The position numbers and the translations under genes were made by a program. Below are positions 55,794 to 63,901 of a stretch of 64,000 nt of DNA, piece by piece; positions within the stretch are counted from its first letter, which is position 1, and each line of letters opens with the position of its first letter. The DNA comes from Acetobacterium wieringae (GTDB taxonomy: Bacteria; Bacillota; Clostridia; Eubacteriales; Eubacteriaceae). The notes under the pieces are model-generated. The model was not told the DNA's origin. It saw nothing but the letters and a program-made list of their open reading frames with translations, and ran no database searches. The DNA is taken from contig NZ_LKEU01000035.1 of NCBI RefSeq assembly GCF_001766835.1, positions 62,001 through 126,000 of the forward strand, written 5' to 3'.

Positions 55794-57560
55794 TTATACC
55801 GGATTAGTGATAAACGAATCGCCGGAGGTATCAAAGGGGGTTCCTTTGGGAACAACTTTTACCTCAATGCTTTCCAGGCGGTAGCCGTAGCCGGAGGAGC
55901 CGGATTGTTCGCCGTTAGCTGCCCAACTCAGCCAGCCCAAATTTTGAACATGGGTACGGTAGTAGAGGTCAAATTGATTGGCATCGGCGCCGGTGAGTTT
56001 AATCTGAATGGCTTCCAGCCGTAATCCTGCTCCGGACGTACCGCTGAGCTCGCCGTCATAACGCCAATCCTGCCAGCCGATGTCCTGGATATGGGTGTGA
56101 TAGGCAATACCCAGGTCGTAGCCAGGATTATCCAAGAGAATTTGAATGGCTTCCAGGCGGTAACCTAAACCGGAAGTGCCGCTGAGCTCGCCATTTCGTT
56201 TAAAGAGCGGTTCCCAGCCAAGATTTTGAATATGGGTTTTATATAAGACCGATAAAGGTTTATCCGTGACAACCTTTTGTAAGGCCTGATCCAACTGGAT
56301 TAAACCATAACCGAAGGCATCATCTTTGCCAGGATCACCCAGATCAAGCGCAGTGCTTGTCAGAGCCGTTTCGACATCGCGGGCACTTAAATCACCGTTG
56401 GCAGCCAGCAACACGCCGCAGGCACCGGCAACAATCGGAGCAGAGAAAGAGGTGCCACTGTCGCTTTTGTAACCATTAGAAATTGAGGTCGTATAGACAT
56501 TTTCACCAGGAGCAGCCAGATCGACCATGCTGTTATACTGGGAGAAGGTAGCCCGCTCATTGGTTCGAGTGGTAGCGGCCACCGAAATAACGCCATCGTA
56601 GGAAGCTGGATAAGAAGGGAGTCCGGCCTCCGGATCTGTTGGTTCTCCCTCATTTCCGGCTGCTGCAACCAGAACCTTGCCCCGGTCTTTTGCGTATGCA
56701 ATAGCGGCAGCCTCGCTGTTATTGTATTCATAACCGCCATAACTCATATTAATGACTTTAATATCAGAGCGATCAGCAGCATCCATCAGAGCAGCGCAGA
56801 TATTGGCCACCGAGAGACCCTTGGTTCCGACCCGGTAGGGGGCAATCTTTATATTGGCGGTGCCAGCGACACCAGAAAGACCGATGCCGTTATTGGCAGT
56901 AGCGGCAATAAAACCGCTGACCAGGGTACCGTGACCATCTTGATCCGTTACCGCATCGCTCTTGTTGACATAGTCATAACCGGCAATGATTCGGCCAACC
57001 AGATCGGGATGGCTGGTATTTAAACCGGTGTCTAAAACAGCGATACCAACGGTTTCAGAATTGGCTACCTGATCCCAGGTTTGATCAGCGCCAATGCTTA
57101 CAAACTGCCAGGCGCTCCCATCGGTTACATACGGATCGTTTGGCAGGTCATAGGTTCTTAAGATACAATTGCGATCGGCCACCAGAACATTGGGGTTTTC
57201 ATTGATGGTTTTAATAAAGGCATCGATGTCGACATCGCTTTTTACCTCTAAAACATCAACTCGATCTGAGATCGTTTCGCCGGAGACAACCTCATTGGTC
57301 GATAAAGACAGACTTTGAACATTTAAGGGACTGGTATTTTTGTAAATGATTACGACCTGCGAATCGATGTTTCCGGTGCTGTCCACATCAGGAATTTCGG
57401 ACAGGGTATTGATAGTCATTTGCGCTTCCCCACTCACTTCACTGGGATTGTTTATAGCAACTGTTTTAGTTGATTCATTGGCTAGGATTGGGGCTGGCAG
57501 AAAAAACATTGACAGCACAATGCTAAACAAACACAGTAGGTGTTTCGTTTTTGGTTTCAT
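55794..57560 (-). CDS. Secreted subtilisin-like serine protease with ChW repeats
   Basis: A 588-residue protein. A signal peptide (residues 1-28, ending LPAPILANES) and a propeptide-like region of about 130 residues precede the S8 domain. The catalytic triad is Asp in IAVLDTGLNTSHPD, His in DGHGTLVSGFIAAT and Ser in SGTSFSAPIVAGACG. The last 135 residues hold three ChW repeats (LGWEPLFKRNGELSGTSG, IGWQDWRYDGELSGTSG and LGWLSWAANGEQSGSSG), found in clostridial surface proteins. It is probably cell-surface or substrate bound. AAGGAGAG precedes the minus-strand ATG. Confidence 0.93.
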   Translation of the reverse strand: MKPKTKHLLCLFSIVLSMFFLPAPILANESTKTVAINNPSEVSGEAQMTINTLSEIPDVDSTGNIDSQVVIIYKNTSPLNVQSLSLSTNEVVSGETISDRVDVLEVKSDVDIDAFIKTINENPNVLVADRNCILRTYDLPNDPYVTDGSAWQFVSIGADQTWDQVANSETVGIAVLDTGLNTSHPDLVGRIIAGYDYVNKSDAVTDQDGHGTLVSGFIAATANNGIGLSGVAGTANIKIAPYRVGTKGLSVANICAALMDAADRSDIKVINMSYGGYEYNNSEAAAIAYAKDRGKVLVAAAGNEGEPTDPEAGLPSYPASYDGVISVAATTRTNERATFSQYNSMVDLAAPGENVYTTSISNGYKSDSGTSFSAPIVAGACGVLLAANGDLSARDVETALTSTALDLGDPGKDDAFGYGLIQLDQALQKVVTDKPLSVLYKTHIQNLGWEPLFKRNGELSGTSGLGYRLEAIQILLDNPGYDLGIAYHTHIQDIGWQDWRYDGELSGTSGAGLRLEAIQIKLTGADANQFDLYYRTHVQNLGWLSWAANGEQSGSSGYGYRLESIEVKVVPKGTPFDTSGDSFITNPV

Positions 57561-57904
57561 GGAACTCTCCTTGGATATTTATCTAGTTGCCACAACACGA
57601 ATTCAGAGTAACAACTCAAAATACTTATAAAATAATTGTAGCACAATTATCCCGTGATTACCTTATTTTTACTGCATAATGAAGTCGAAATGAGGGATGA
57701 TTTTGAAATTTATAAGCCTGGCTTGCGAATTGGTTTATTAAGACGAACTGTCGTTTCATCAAAAGAAAAGAAGCATCAATACGCAAGCCGGTATTTTTCG
57801 AAATATGAATCGAAAATCGAATTTTTACAGCTTCTTTTTCTTTTAAATAAACTATATAAATGTTAAAATGATTACAATTGAATGTGTTTACCTGACAAAA
57901 AAGA

Positions 57905-57995
57905 AGTTCTGATTTGGAAGGAATTAGTTTAAAATTCAAATCTGCATCAGCAGATTGTTTTATTGCTGCCTTCCTGTTTAACAGGAAGTTTTTTT
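57905..57995 (+). promoter_or_regulatory. Attenuator-like leader ahead of the TM1266-ABC operon
   Basis: A terminator hairpin, CTTCCTG (57970-57976) with CAGGAAG (57982-57988) and seven T, sits only 10 bases ahead of the operon's ribosome site. GGAAGG at 57916-57921 can pair with CCTTCC at 57969-57974 and so would break the terminator. A further stem, AATCTG with CAGATT, lies between. Mutually exclusive folds of this kind are typical of riboswitches and protein-controlled attenuators. No known riboswitch family was recognised. Confidence 0.55.
57970..57995 (+). terminator. Conditional terminator hairpin in the leader
   Basis: A seven-base stem CTTCCTG/CAGGAAG with loop TTTAA and a T7 run. 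It comes before, not after, the genes it would control. Confidence 0.75.
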
Positions 57996-58021
57996 GAGTA
58001 ATTTGAAAGGAGTGATCGAAC

Positions 58022-58273
58022 ATCGAACGTGTAGCGGTGCTAACTGCAATTTTAGAAAATCCACAGGAAGTTCAGGAAGCGTTTAATCGGATTATTGCAT
58101 CCTATCAATCGCTGGTCATTGGTCGGATGGGCTTACCACTTTCGGATAAAGGCATCTCCATTGTTTGCGTCACCTTATGCGGTAATATGGACGAGATAAA
58201 TTCTTTAAACGGTCAGTTGGGTAAATTAAAAGAAGTGCATTCAAAATTAACTGTTTCAAAAAAAGAGTTTTAG
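58022..58273 (+). CDS. TM1266-family small protein (putative iron-only hydrogenase system regulator), likely ATC start
   Basis: An 83-residue ACT-like protein. The block IGRMGLPLSDKGISIVCVTL and the later LNGQLGKLKEVHSK are typical of the TM1266 family, often found beside [FeFe]-hydrogenase maturation genes. The family N-terminus (E-R-V-A-V-L-T) begins at codon 58022, which is ATC, nine bases after AAAGGAG. The only conventional start in frame is GTG 58037, 24 bases from that site and already inside the first strand. Initiation at ATC, or an ATG mutated or misread to ATC, is therefore likely. It leads an operon with an ABC importer. Confidence 0.7.
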   Translation: MERVAVLTAILENPQEVQEAFNRIIASYQSLVIGRMGLPLSDKGISIVCVTLCGNMDEINSLNGQLGKLKEVHSKLTVSKKEF

Positions 58274-58291
58274 TAAAGGATGAAGAAGAAA

Positions 58292-59290
58292 ATGATTAAA
58301 AAAATGAACACAAAGAAAATGATTGTGCTGGCTGGCTTGATGATGGGGATGATCCTGTCTTTTACTGCTTGTCAGGCAAAGCCAGCAGAACCACAAACTG
58401 TTAAGGTTGGAACTCTGGCAGGACCAACTGGAATGGGAATGGCCGAAATGATTGTTAACGGCGTCAATCTGGGAGAAAATGTGACCACCGAATTTACTGT
58501 GGCCGGTGCACCGGATCAACTGACGGCCAGTGTGATCAGCGGAGAATTTCAGCTGGCCGCCCTGCCCAGCAACCTGGGCGCAGTGTTGTTTAATAAAACT
58601 GAGGGACAGGTTGTTCTGGGATCGGTCAACACCTTGGGCGTGCTTTATATCGTTGCTGATGAAACCGCTGGGGTAGCCAGTATTGCTGATTTAAAAGGAA
58701 AAACCATTGTTGCCAGCGGACAGGGCTCAACCCCGGAATATGTGCTGAATTACTTACTGGAAAAAAATGGCTTGATACCAGGTGTTGATGTCACTATTAA
58801 TTATGTGGCGGAACACAGTGAAGCAGTCACACAATTGGCGGCTGGACAGGCCACCATTGCGATGATTCCGGAACCGTTTGTGACGACGATTACAACAAAA
58901 AAACCGAATATCAAAATCGCTGTGGATATGTCAGAAGCCTGGGAAGCGGCCAGCAACGGTTCGCAACTGCAAATGACAACATTGGTTGTTAATAAAGAGT
59001 GGGCTGAAGCGAACCCTGAGGTACTAAAGAAATTCCTAGAAGCCTACGAAGCCTCAATTGATTCAGTCAATGAGAACCCGGCCGAAGGGGCGAAAAATAT
59101 TGTGGCAGCTGGGATCATGACCGATGCGTCCCTGGCTGAGAAAGCGATTCCCAATTGTAATATTGTCTTTATTCCAGTTAAAGAGGCTCAGCAGTCTTTA
59201 AATGAATACTACACCATATTAGCCGGTTTTGAACCAAAAGCTGTTGGAGGAAAAGTTCCTGGTGAAGAGTTCTACGTTCTTGGAAAATAA
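58292..59290 (+). CDS. ABC transporter substrate-binding lipoprotein (NMT1/TauA type)
   Basis: About 332 residues. The start may be ATG 58292, spaced from AAAGGA, or ATG 58280, which directly abuts it. A signal peptide with lipobox SFTAC is followed by KVGTLAGPTGMGMAEMI, the start of the NMT1/TauA-like type II binding fold. LKGKTIVASGQGSTPEYVL and ATIAMIPEPFVTTI are family blocks. Relatives bind thiamine precursors, alkanesulfonates, nitrate or aromatic compounds, so the ligand is not defined. The permease and ATPase follow. Confidence 0.85.
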   Translation: MIKKMNTKKMIVLAGLMMGMILSFTACQAKPAEPQTVKVGTLAGPTGMGMAEMIVNGVNLGENVTTEFTVAGAPDQLTASVISGEFQLAALPSNLGAVLFNKTEGQVVLGSVNTLGVLYIVADETAGVASIADLKGKTIVASGQGSTPEYVLNYLLEKNGLIPGVDVTINYVAEHSEAVTQLAAGQATIAMIPEPFVTTITTKKPNIKIAVDMSEAWEAASNGSQLQMTTLVVNKEWAEANPEVLKKFLEAYEASIDSVNENPAEGAKNIVAAGIMTDASLAEKAIPNCNIVFIPVKEAQQSLNEYYTILAGFEPKAVGGKVPGEEFYVLGK

Positions 59291-60053
59291 AAGACCGTTC
59301 AATAGGATCATAAAAAAAATAGGAGTCGCCATTTTTTGGGTGCTTCTTTGGGCCCTGGCAGCCTGGTGGGTCGATAGCCCACTGGTGCTGCCATCGCCGC
59401 TTAAAACCCTTGAAGGTGTGATTATCCTGGCAGGGGATTTTGAGTTTTTTGTGAGTATCGGGGCAACCCTGCTACGGGTTTTCGGAGGGGTTTTTATTTC
59501 AGTGGCGCTGGGTCTGGTGCTGGGTCTGGCTGGCGGACTCAACAAAGCTTTTTATGAGATCATGAATCCGTTTGTCAGTACCATCAAATCGTTGCCCGTG
59601 GTTTCGGTGATTATTCTGATTAATTTGTGGATTGCCTCGGGGGTGGTACCGCTAGTAGTCACCTTTCTGATCTGTTTTCCAGTCACTTGGACTAATGTGG
59701 TACAGGGGGTGAGAACCACCGATAAAAAGCTGTTGGAGATGGCTAAAATTTATAATGTCGATCAAACTAAAATAATCCGGGATATTTATATACCATCGGT
59801 TAAACCGTTTGCGGTTTCAGCACTGATGAATGCCATCGGTCTGGGCTGGAAGGTTACCGTTACCGCTGAAGTCCTGGCCAATGCCTTGCCATCCATCGGG
59901 ATGAATCTGTATTATGCCAAAATATATCTGGAAACCGATTTGTTGTTTTCCTGGACACTTGTCATCGTGATCTGTAGCCTTGCCATTGAAAAGATCACCC
60001 TCCATGTGATTGGAAATAATCGAAAGGAGGAGGGCCAATGTCCATTGTCATAA
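59262..60053 (+). CDS. ABC transporter permease (TauC/SsuC type)
   Basis: About 263 residues with six membrane helices. No ATG exists; GTG 59262, 11 bases after GGAGG, is the best start, with TTG 59229 and TTG 59280 as alternatives. The coupling motif lies in EMAKIYNVDQTKIIRDIYIP. VLWALAAWWVDSPLVLPSP and GLGWKVTVTAEVLA are typical of sulfonate/nitrate/taurine permeases. The gene overlaps the binding-protein gene by 29 bases and the ATPase gene by 16, a tight operon. Confidence 0.83.
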   Translation: MKSSTFLENKRPFNRIIKKIGVAIFWVLLWALAAWWVDSPLVLPSPLKTLEGVIILAGDFEFFVSIGATLLRVFGGVFISVALGLVLGLAGGLNKAFYEIMNPFVSTIKSLPVVSVIILINLWIASGVVPLVVTFLICFPVTWTNVVQGVRTTDKKLLEMAKIYNVDQTKIIRDIYIPSVKPFAVSALMNAIGLGWKVTVTAEVLANALPSIGMNLYYAKIYLETDLLFSWTLVIVICSLAIEKITLHVIGNNRKEEGQCPLS

Positions 60054-60676
60054 CAAACCTCAGTAAAAAATATGGGGCAGAGACTATTTTTGAGAACTTC
60101 AATCTGGTGATTAAAAAAAATAAAATAACTGGCATTCTCGGGCCCTCCGGGGCTGGCAAAACCACCCTACTCAATCTTTGTAGTGGTCTGGAACAACCTG
60201 ATTGTGGAACCATAGCAGGAATTAACTTTCAGTCGATCTCGTATATTTTTCAGGAGCCCCGCTTGCTGCCCTGGCGAACCGTACGGGAAAATCTGCGCTT
60301 TGTCTTTAAAGAAAAATCGATTAAGAAGCCGAGTCTTCATGATGCCGACATCGATGCGATGCTGGAATTGGTAGGTCTGGCAACGGTGGGAGACCATTAT
60401 CCTTCGGAACTCAGTGGTGGGATGCGCCAGCGGGTTTCGATTGCCCGGGCGTTTTTATACCCTTCCGAATTGCTGCTGATGGATGAACCCTTTAGCAGTC
60501 TGGACTGTGCGCTTAAAAATCGTTTGATCGACGATTTTTCAAAGATCTGGGCCCAAGACAAACGGACGGTGATTTTTGTCAGTCACAATGAAGATGAAAT
60601 CAGTCGCTTGGCTCAGGAAGTGTTGACCTTTTCTGACAAACCGGTTCAGCTGCTCAGCAGAGAAATCCGGGTTTGA
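60038..60676 (+). CDS. ABC transporter ATP-binding protein (TauB/SsuB type)
   Basis: A 212-residue ATPase of an importer. Walker A is GPSGAGKTTL, the Q-loop FQEPRLLPWRTV is typical of the nitrate/sulfonate family, the signature is LSGGMRQR, Walker B LLLMDEPFSSLD and the H-loop FVSHNEDE. AAAGGAGGAGG before the ATG lies inside the permease gene. It powers the importer encoded by the two preceding genes. Confidence 0.92.
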   Translation: MSIVITNLSKKYGAETIFENFNLVIKKNKITGILGPSGAGKTTLLNLCSGLEQPDCGTIAGINFQSISYIFQEPRLLPWRTVRENLRFVFKEKSIKKPSLHDADIDAMLELVGLATVGDHYPSELSGGMRQRVSIARAFLYPSELLLMDEPFSSLDCALKNRLIDDFSKIWAQDKRTVIFVSHNEDEISRLAQEVLTFSDKPVQLLSREIRV

Positions 60677-60781
60677 TTGTAATCAAAATATTTAAATTGA
60701 ATGGAGTTACCTGGTGAAAATTGTTAAGTCGTATGTTAAACTGAATCGATAGGCAAAAAACTAATTTAAGGAGAAGTCAAT

Positions 60782-61165
60782 ATGAATAAAAAAGCAATAA
60801 TTGCGAAGAAAGCCCCGGCGGCAGTAGGGCCATATTCACACGCTTATTTAGTGGGGGATACCTTATACACGTCGGGTCAGTTGGGTCTGATTCCGGAAAC
60901 CGGTGAATTGGCAGAAGGCGTAGCGGAGCAGGCTAAACGAGGTTTGGACAATTTGAATGCTGTTTTGGAAGAGGCTGGATTCAGTCGGAGCGATATTGTT
61001 AAAACCACGGTGTTTCTGGCAAATATGGCTGATTTTGGGGTGGTCAATGACATTTATGCCGAATTCTTTGAAGGCCAGGCAGAGTATCCTGCCCGTTCCT
61101 GTATGCAGGTAGCGGCTTTGCCCAAGGCAGCACTTTTCGAAATTGAAGCCATTGCTGTAAAATAA
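60782..61165 (+). CDS. ridA: RidA-family reactive enamine/imine deaminase
   Basis: A 127-residue trimeric protein that hydrolyses reactive 2-aminoacrylate-type intermediates released by PLP enzymes. AVGPYSHAYLVGDTLYTSGQ, the RGLDNLNAVLEEAG helix and YPARSCMQVAALPKAALFEI, including the key arginine, match the family. AAGGAG precedes the ATG. It stands alone, 105 bases after the ABC genes. Confidence 0.93.
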   Translation: MNKKAIIAKKAPAAVGPYSHAYLVGDTLYTSGQLGLIPETGELAEGVAEQAKRGLDNLNAVLEEAGFSRSDIVKTTVFLANMADFGVVNDIYAEFFEGQAEYPARSCMQVAALPKAALFEIEAIAVK

Positions 61166-61204
61166 GATTACTAATGCTGAAAAACAGATCGAATAATTTA
61201 AACG

Positions 61205-61239
61205 CCCATGGTCATGCCGTTTCGGCAAATGATCATGGG
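61205..61239 (+). terminator. Weak terminator-like hairpin after ridA
   Basis: CCCATGGTCAT pairs with ATGATCATGGG (one mismatch), followed by a short mixed T-tract (TATCTTATT). Confidence 0.5.
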
Positions 61240-61283
61240 TATCTTATTGACTGAATGTGACGATGAAAAAAGCGAGGGGAAGT

Positions 61284-61928
61284 TTGAACAAAAAATTGCA
61301 GAACTATGTGTCACTGGTAGATTTTTTAGCCGATTTTATGGGCGATAATACGGAAGTGGTACTTCATGATCTGACGGACTGGCATCATTCCGTGATTGCG
61401 ATTCGCAATGGCCATATCAGCGGTCGGAAGGTTGGTGATCCGATTACTGAAACGAATCTGAGAATTCTCAGAAGTGAAGTGCACAAAAAAGTACCCTATA
61501 TGAACAATGATCCCAAAAAATTCAAGAAGAAAGAATCAATTAAATCGGCATCATGGTTTATTAAGGATGAAAATGACGTTTTAATCGGGATGATCTGTAT
61601 CAACTCGGATTGCCAGGACTTAATTGCCGCCAGAGAACTCTTGGATAAGATGATCCGGCCACCGCTCGTAGAGACCGCTGAACAAGAAAAAGGCCCGGAT
61701 AAAATAAACATTGATGTCAAAGAATTGGTCGACAATAATTTAAATCACATCTCCCGGGATCTGTTGAAAAAACTGAAGTCTTTATCCAAGGATGAAAAAA
61801 TTGAACTGGTCGGAAAACTCAATGAGATGGGTACTTTTTCGGTTAAGGGCACGGTCTGGTATTTGGCCAAGTGTATGGGGGTATCGGTGCCGACTCTGTA
61901 TCGTTATCTTTCAGCAACAAAAAAATGA
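61284..61928 (+). CDS. YheO-type PAS/helix-turn-helix transcriptional regulator
   Basis: About 214 residues from TTG 61284, which has GAGGGGA in front; a GTG at 61257 and an ATG at 61263 without ribosome sites are possible. Residues 1-115 are the YheO-like PAS domain (LVDFLADFMGDNTEVVLHDL, IGMICINSDCQDL). The C-terminal helix-turn-helix ends with TVWYLAKCMGVSVPTLYRYL. Such regulators often sit beside ridA or amino-acid catabolic genes, so control of the adjacent ridA is plausible. The ligand is unknown. Confidence 0.85.
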   Translation: MNKKLQNYVSLVDFLADFMGDNTEVVLHDLTDWHHSVIAIRNGHISGRKVGDPITETNLRILRSEVHKKVPYMNNDPKKFKKKESIKSASWFIKDENDVLIGMICINSDCQDLIAARELLDKMIRPPLVETAEQEKGPDKINIDVKELVDNNLNHISRDLLKKLKSLSKDEKIELVGKLNEMGTFSVKGTVWYLAKCMGVSVPTLYRYLSATKK

Positions 61929-62017
61929 TTATAGTAAGCAGCGACGATTTTAATTCTATGGGTAACGGTTAAAATGATAAACGCAACGTTAAAATGGTTA
62001 AGGTTATTCTTAATCAG

Positions 62018-62041
62018 AATAAAAATAAAATTATTTTTATT
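62018..62041. repeat. AT-only inverted repeat
   Basis: AATAAAAATAA (62018-62028) and TTATTTTTATT (62031-62041) are perfect reverse complements with a two-base gap. It could be an operator or simply a bent AT tract. Confidence 0.5.
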
Positions 62042-62114
62042 TAATCGTTTACTTTTTGCCTGAAAGATGTTATATTGATATCAATAATTCTCATTTTCAC
62101 AATAATTTCCAGGA

Positions 62115-62148
62115 AGACCTCAGGCTTAGCCTGAGGTTTTTCCTTTTT
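62115..62148 (+). terminator. Strong intrinsic terminator in the gap before uppS
   Basis: ACCTCAGGC (62117-62125) and GCCTGAGGT (62129-62137) pair around TTA, followed by TTTTCC and a further T6 run. Confidence 0.82.
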
Positions 62149-62228
62149 TGACGGAGAAAAAGCTGTTATGAAGATGGAGAATTGAGTCTTAAGGAAATCT
62201 TGTTTCAATTGAGCTCCAGGTGAGAGAA

Positions 62229-62257
62229 TTTACAAATCTTTTAAAATAGCATATAAT
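62229..62257 (+). promoter_or_regulatory. Promoter of the uppS operon
   Basis: TTTACA (62229-62234), a 17-base spacer and a perfect TATAAT (62252-62257), 58 bases ahead of the uppS start. Confidence 0.7.
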
Positions 62258-62314
62258 ATTGATATTACAAACAAGAAAACAATTGCCTAAATATAAGAGA
62301 AATAGAGGTGCAAT

Positions 62315-63025
62315 ATGACGAGTCAGTTAAATAGCGATAATCTGCCGGAACATATAGCCATAATCATGGACGGTAATGGCCGTTGGGCGAAGGCGAAAAA
62401 TCGGCCCCGGTTATTTGGCCACAATGCTGGCATGAAGACATTGAAGAAAATTGTCCGGGCATCCTCTGATGCTGGAATAAAAATAATTACTATGTATGCT
62501 TTTTCAACTGAGAATTGGAAAAGGAGTCCCGAAGAAGTTGATGGACTGATGAATATTGCGGTTGAGTATTTTCATAAAGAAGTTGGCGAACTCCATCAAA
62601 ACAATGTTAAAATTAATGTCATCGGCAACGTAAATGGACTGGCAAAAAAAGTCAGAGAAGCCGCTGTAAAGGCTATGAGCACCACCGCAGAAAATACTGG
62701 GCTGGTGTTAAATATTGCCCTGAATTATGGTGGCAGAGATGAAATTCTTCATGCCGTCAAAGCACTGATCGCTCAGAGGATTGATCCGGAAGCCGTGACA
62801 GAACAGCACATCAGTGATCAACTTTACACCAAAGGTCAACCAGATCCAGATCTGTTGATTCGGACCGGTGGGGAAAGCCGGCTTAGCAATTTTATGCTGT
62901 GGCAGATGGCCTACTCCGAATTTATGTTTACAGACGTTTATTGGCCTGATTTTGAAGTCGACGTCTATTATGAAATGATTAAAAATTATCAGAAAAGGAA
63001 TCGGCGCTATGGATCGGCCGAGTAG
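62315..63025 (+). CDS. uppS: Undecaprenyl diphosphate synthase (isoprenyl transferase)
   Basis: A 236-residue cis-prenyltransferase that makes the C55 lipid carrier for cell-wall building. The catalytic aspartate lies in IAIIMDGNGRWAK. TMYAFSTENWKRSPEEVDGL and RTGGESRLSNFMLWQMAYSE are the substrate and diphosphate binding blocks. AGAGGTG precedes the ATG. It overlaps cdsA by 17 bases. Confidence 0.97.
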   Translation: MTSQLNSDNLPEHIAIIMDGNGRWAKAKNRPRLFGHNAGMKTLKKIVRASSDAGIKIITMYAFSTENWKRSPEEVDGLMNIAVEYFHKEVGELHQNNVKINVIGNVNGLAKKVREAAVKAMSTTAENTGLVLNIALNYGGRDEILHAVKALIAQRIDPEAVTEQHISDQLYTKGQPDPDLLIRTGGESRLSNFMLWQMAYSEFMFTDVYWPDFEVDVYYEMIKNYQKRNRRYGSAE

Positions 63026-63893
63026 CAGTCTTGAGAGTCGTCGGGCAGAACGGGCACTGGCTGAAAATCGACGGGCTGAAAAGAGCTCTATGAAAACCCG
63101 AATCTGGACTGGGGTCATTGGTCTGCCGTTGCTTATTTTTATACTCTATACCGGAGGGTTTATCCTGGTTGTCGGCGTGTCAATCCTGGCATTTGTCGGA
63201 ACAATGGAATATACCCGTGCCATCAATAAAATGATACGGCCAAAAATGAATGTGGTTTTAATGATTATTCTGACGGTGATGCTGATGGTGACCATTAAGC
63301 TGGATTATTACTTTCTGATGCCGGTTCTGCTGGTAGCCTTTATCATTATTTTCTGTTATGAAATCCTATCTGGAAATGCGGGAATTGAGCGTGGCAGTGC
63401 GACCCTGATGGGACTTATTTATGTGCCGATTATGTTTGGTCACCTGTTTTTGTTTGAAACGGTTAATAAAGGGCCCTACTATATGTGGCTGATTTTTGTG
63501 ATTGCGTTCACAACTGATACAGCGGCATATTTTATCGGCAAATCAATTGGCAACCGTAAAATTGCGCCTTTGATTAGTCCCAAAAAAACCATCGCCGGTT
63601 CAGTCGGTGGTGTAGTCGTTGCGGCCTTATGTACCATTCTTTACGGCACCATTCTGAGCTCCTATTTCAGTTTTGTGTTGCCCTGGTATTTATATCTGGT
63701 TGTTGGGGTTTTTGGCAGCATCGCCGGACAGTGTGGCGATTTAACCGCCTCGATGATTAAGCGAAAGGCCAAAATAAAAGATTTTGGCACCATCCTGCCC
63801 GGTCATGGCGGAATTTTGGATCGCTTTGACAGTATCCTATTTATTATTCCGCTAATTTATATTTTTGCCAAACTAACCATTGGCATTGCGTAG
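63009..63893 (+). CDS. cdsA: Phosphatidate cytidylyltransferase
   Basis: A 294-residue membrane enzyme that makes CDP-diacylglycerol. It has about eight membrane helices, and the CdsA signature runs from SMIKRKAKIKDFGTILPGHG to GILDRFDS. ATG 63009 has AAAGGA in front and gives an unusual charged N-terminal extension of 27 residues; ATG 63090 would give the standard length. It is co-transcribed with uppS. Confidence 0.95.
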   Translation: MDRPSSSLESRRAERALAENRRAEKSSMKTRIWTGVIGLPLLIFILYTGGFILVVGVSILAFVGTMEYTRAINKMIRPKMNVVLMIILTVMLMVTIKLDYYFLMPVLLVAFIIIFCYEILSGNAGIERGSATLMGLIYVPIMFGHLFLFETVNKGPYYMWLIFVIAFTTDTAAYFIGKSIGNRKIAPLISPKKTIAGSVGGVVVAALCTILYGTILSSYFSFVLPWYLYLVVGVFGSIAGQCGDLTASMIKRKAKIKDFGTILPGHGGILDRFDSILFIIPLIYIFAKLTIGIA

Positions 63894-63901
63894 GTGAAAA
63901 T

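Larger units (their letters stand above)
57561..58021. other. Intergenic region with an RNA leader on the + strand
   Basis: The left part contains the ribosome site of the subtilase on the minus strand and AT-rich DNA. A 70-codon open frame at 57654-57866 has no ribosome site and no family features, and is not taken as a gene. The right part (57905-57995) holds an attenuator-like leader, annotated separately. Confidence 0.5.
61929..62314. other. Gene-free region with palindrome, Fur-like site and terminator
   Basis: It holds, in order: two similar ACG(G)TTAAAATG elements (about 61965-61997), an AT palindrome (62018-62041), a TTGATATCAATAATTCTCAT segment from about 62075 that resembles Fur boxes, a strong terminator (62115-62148) and the uppS promoter. 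No coding frame is seen between the Fur-like site and the terminator. Confidence 0.45.

Noticed and set aside
57654..57866. A 70-codon plus-strand open frame in the gap after the subtilase
   Set aside because: No ribosome site, no recognisable family and AT-rich composition like the rest of the gap.
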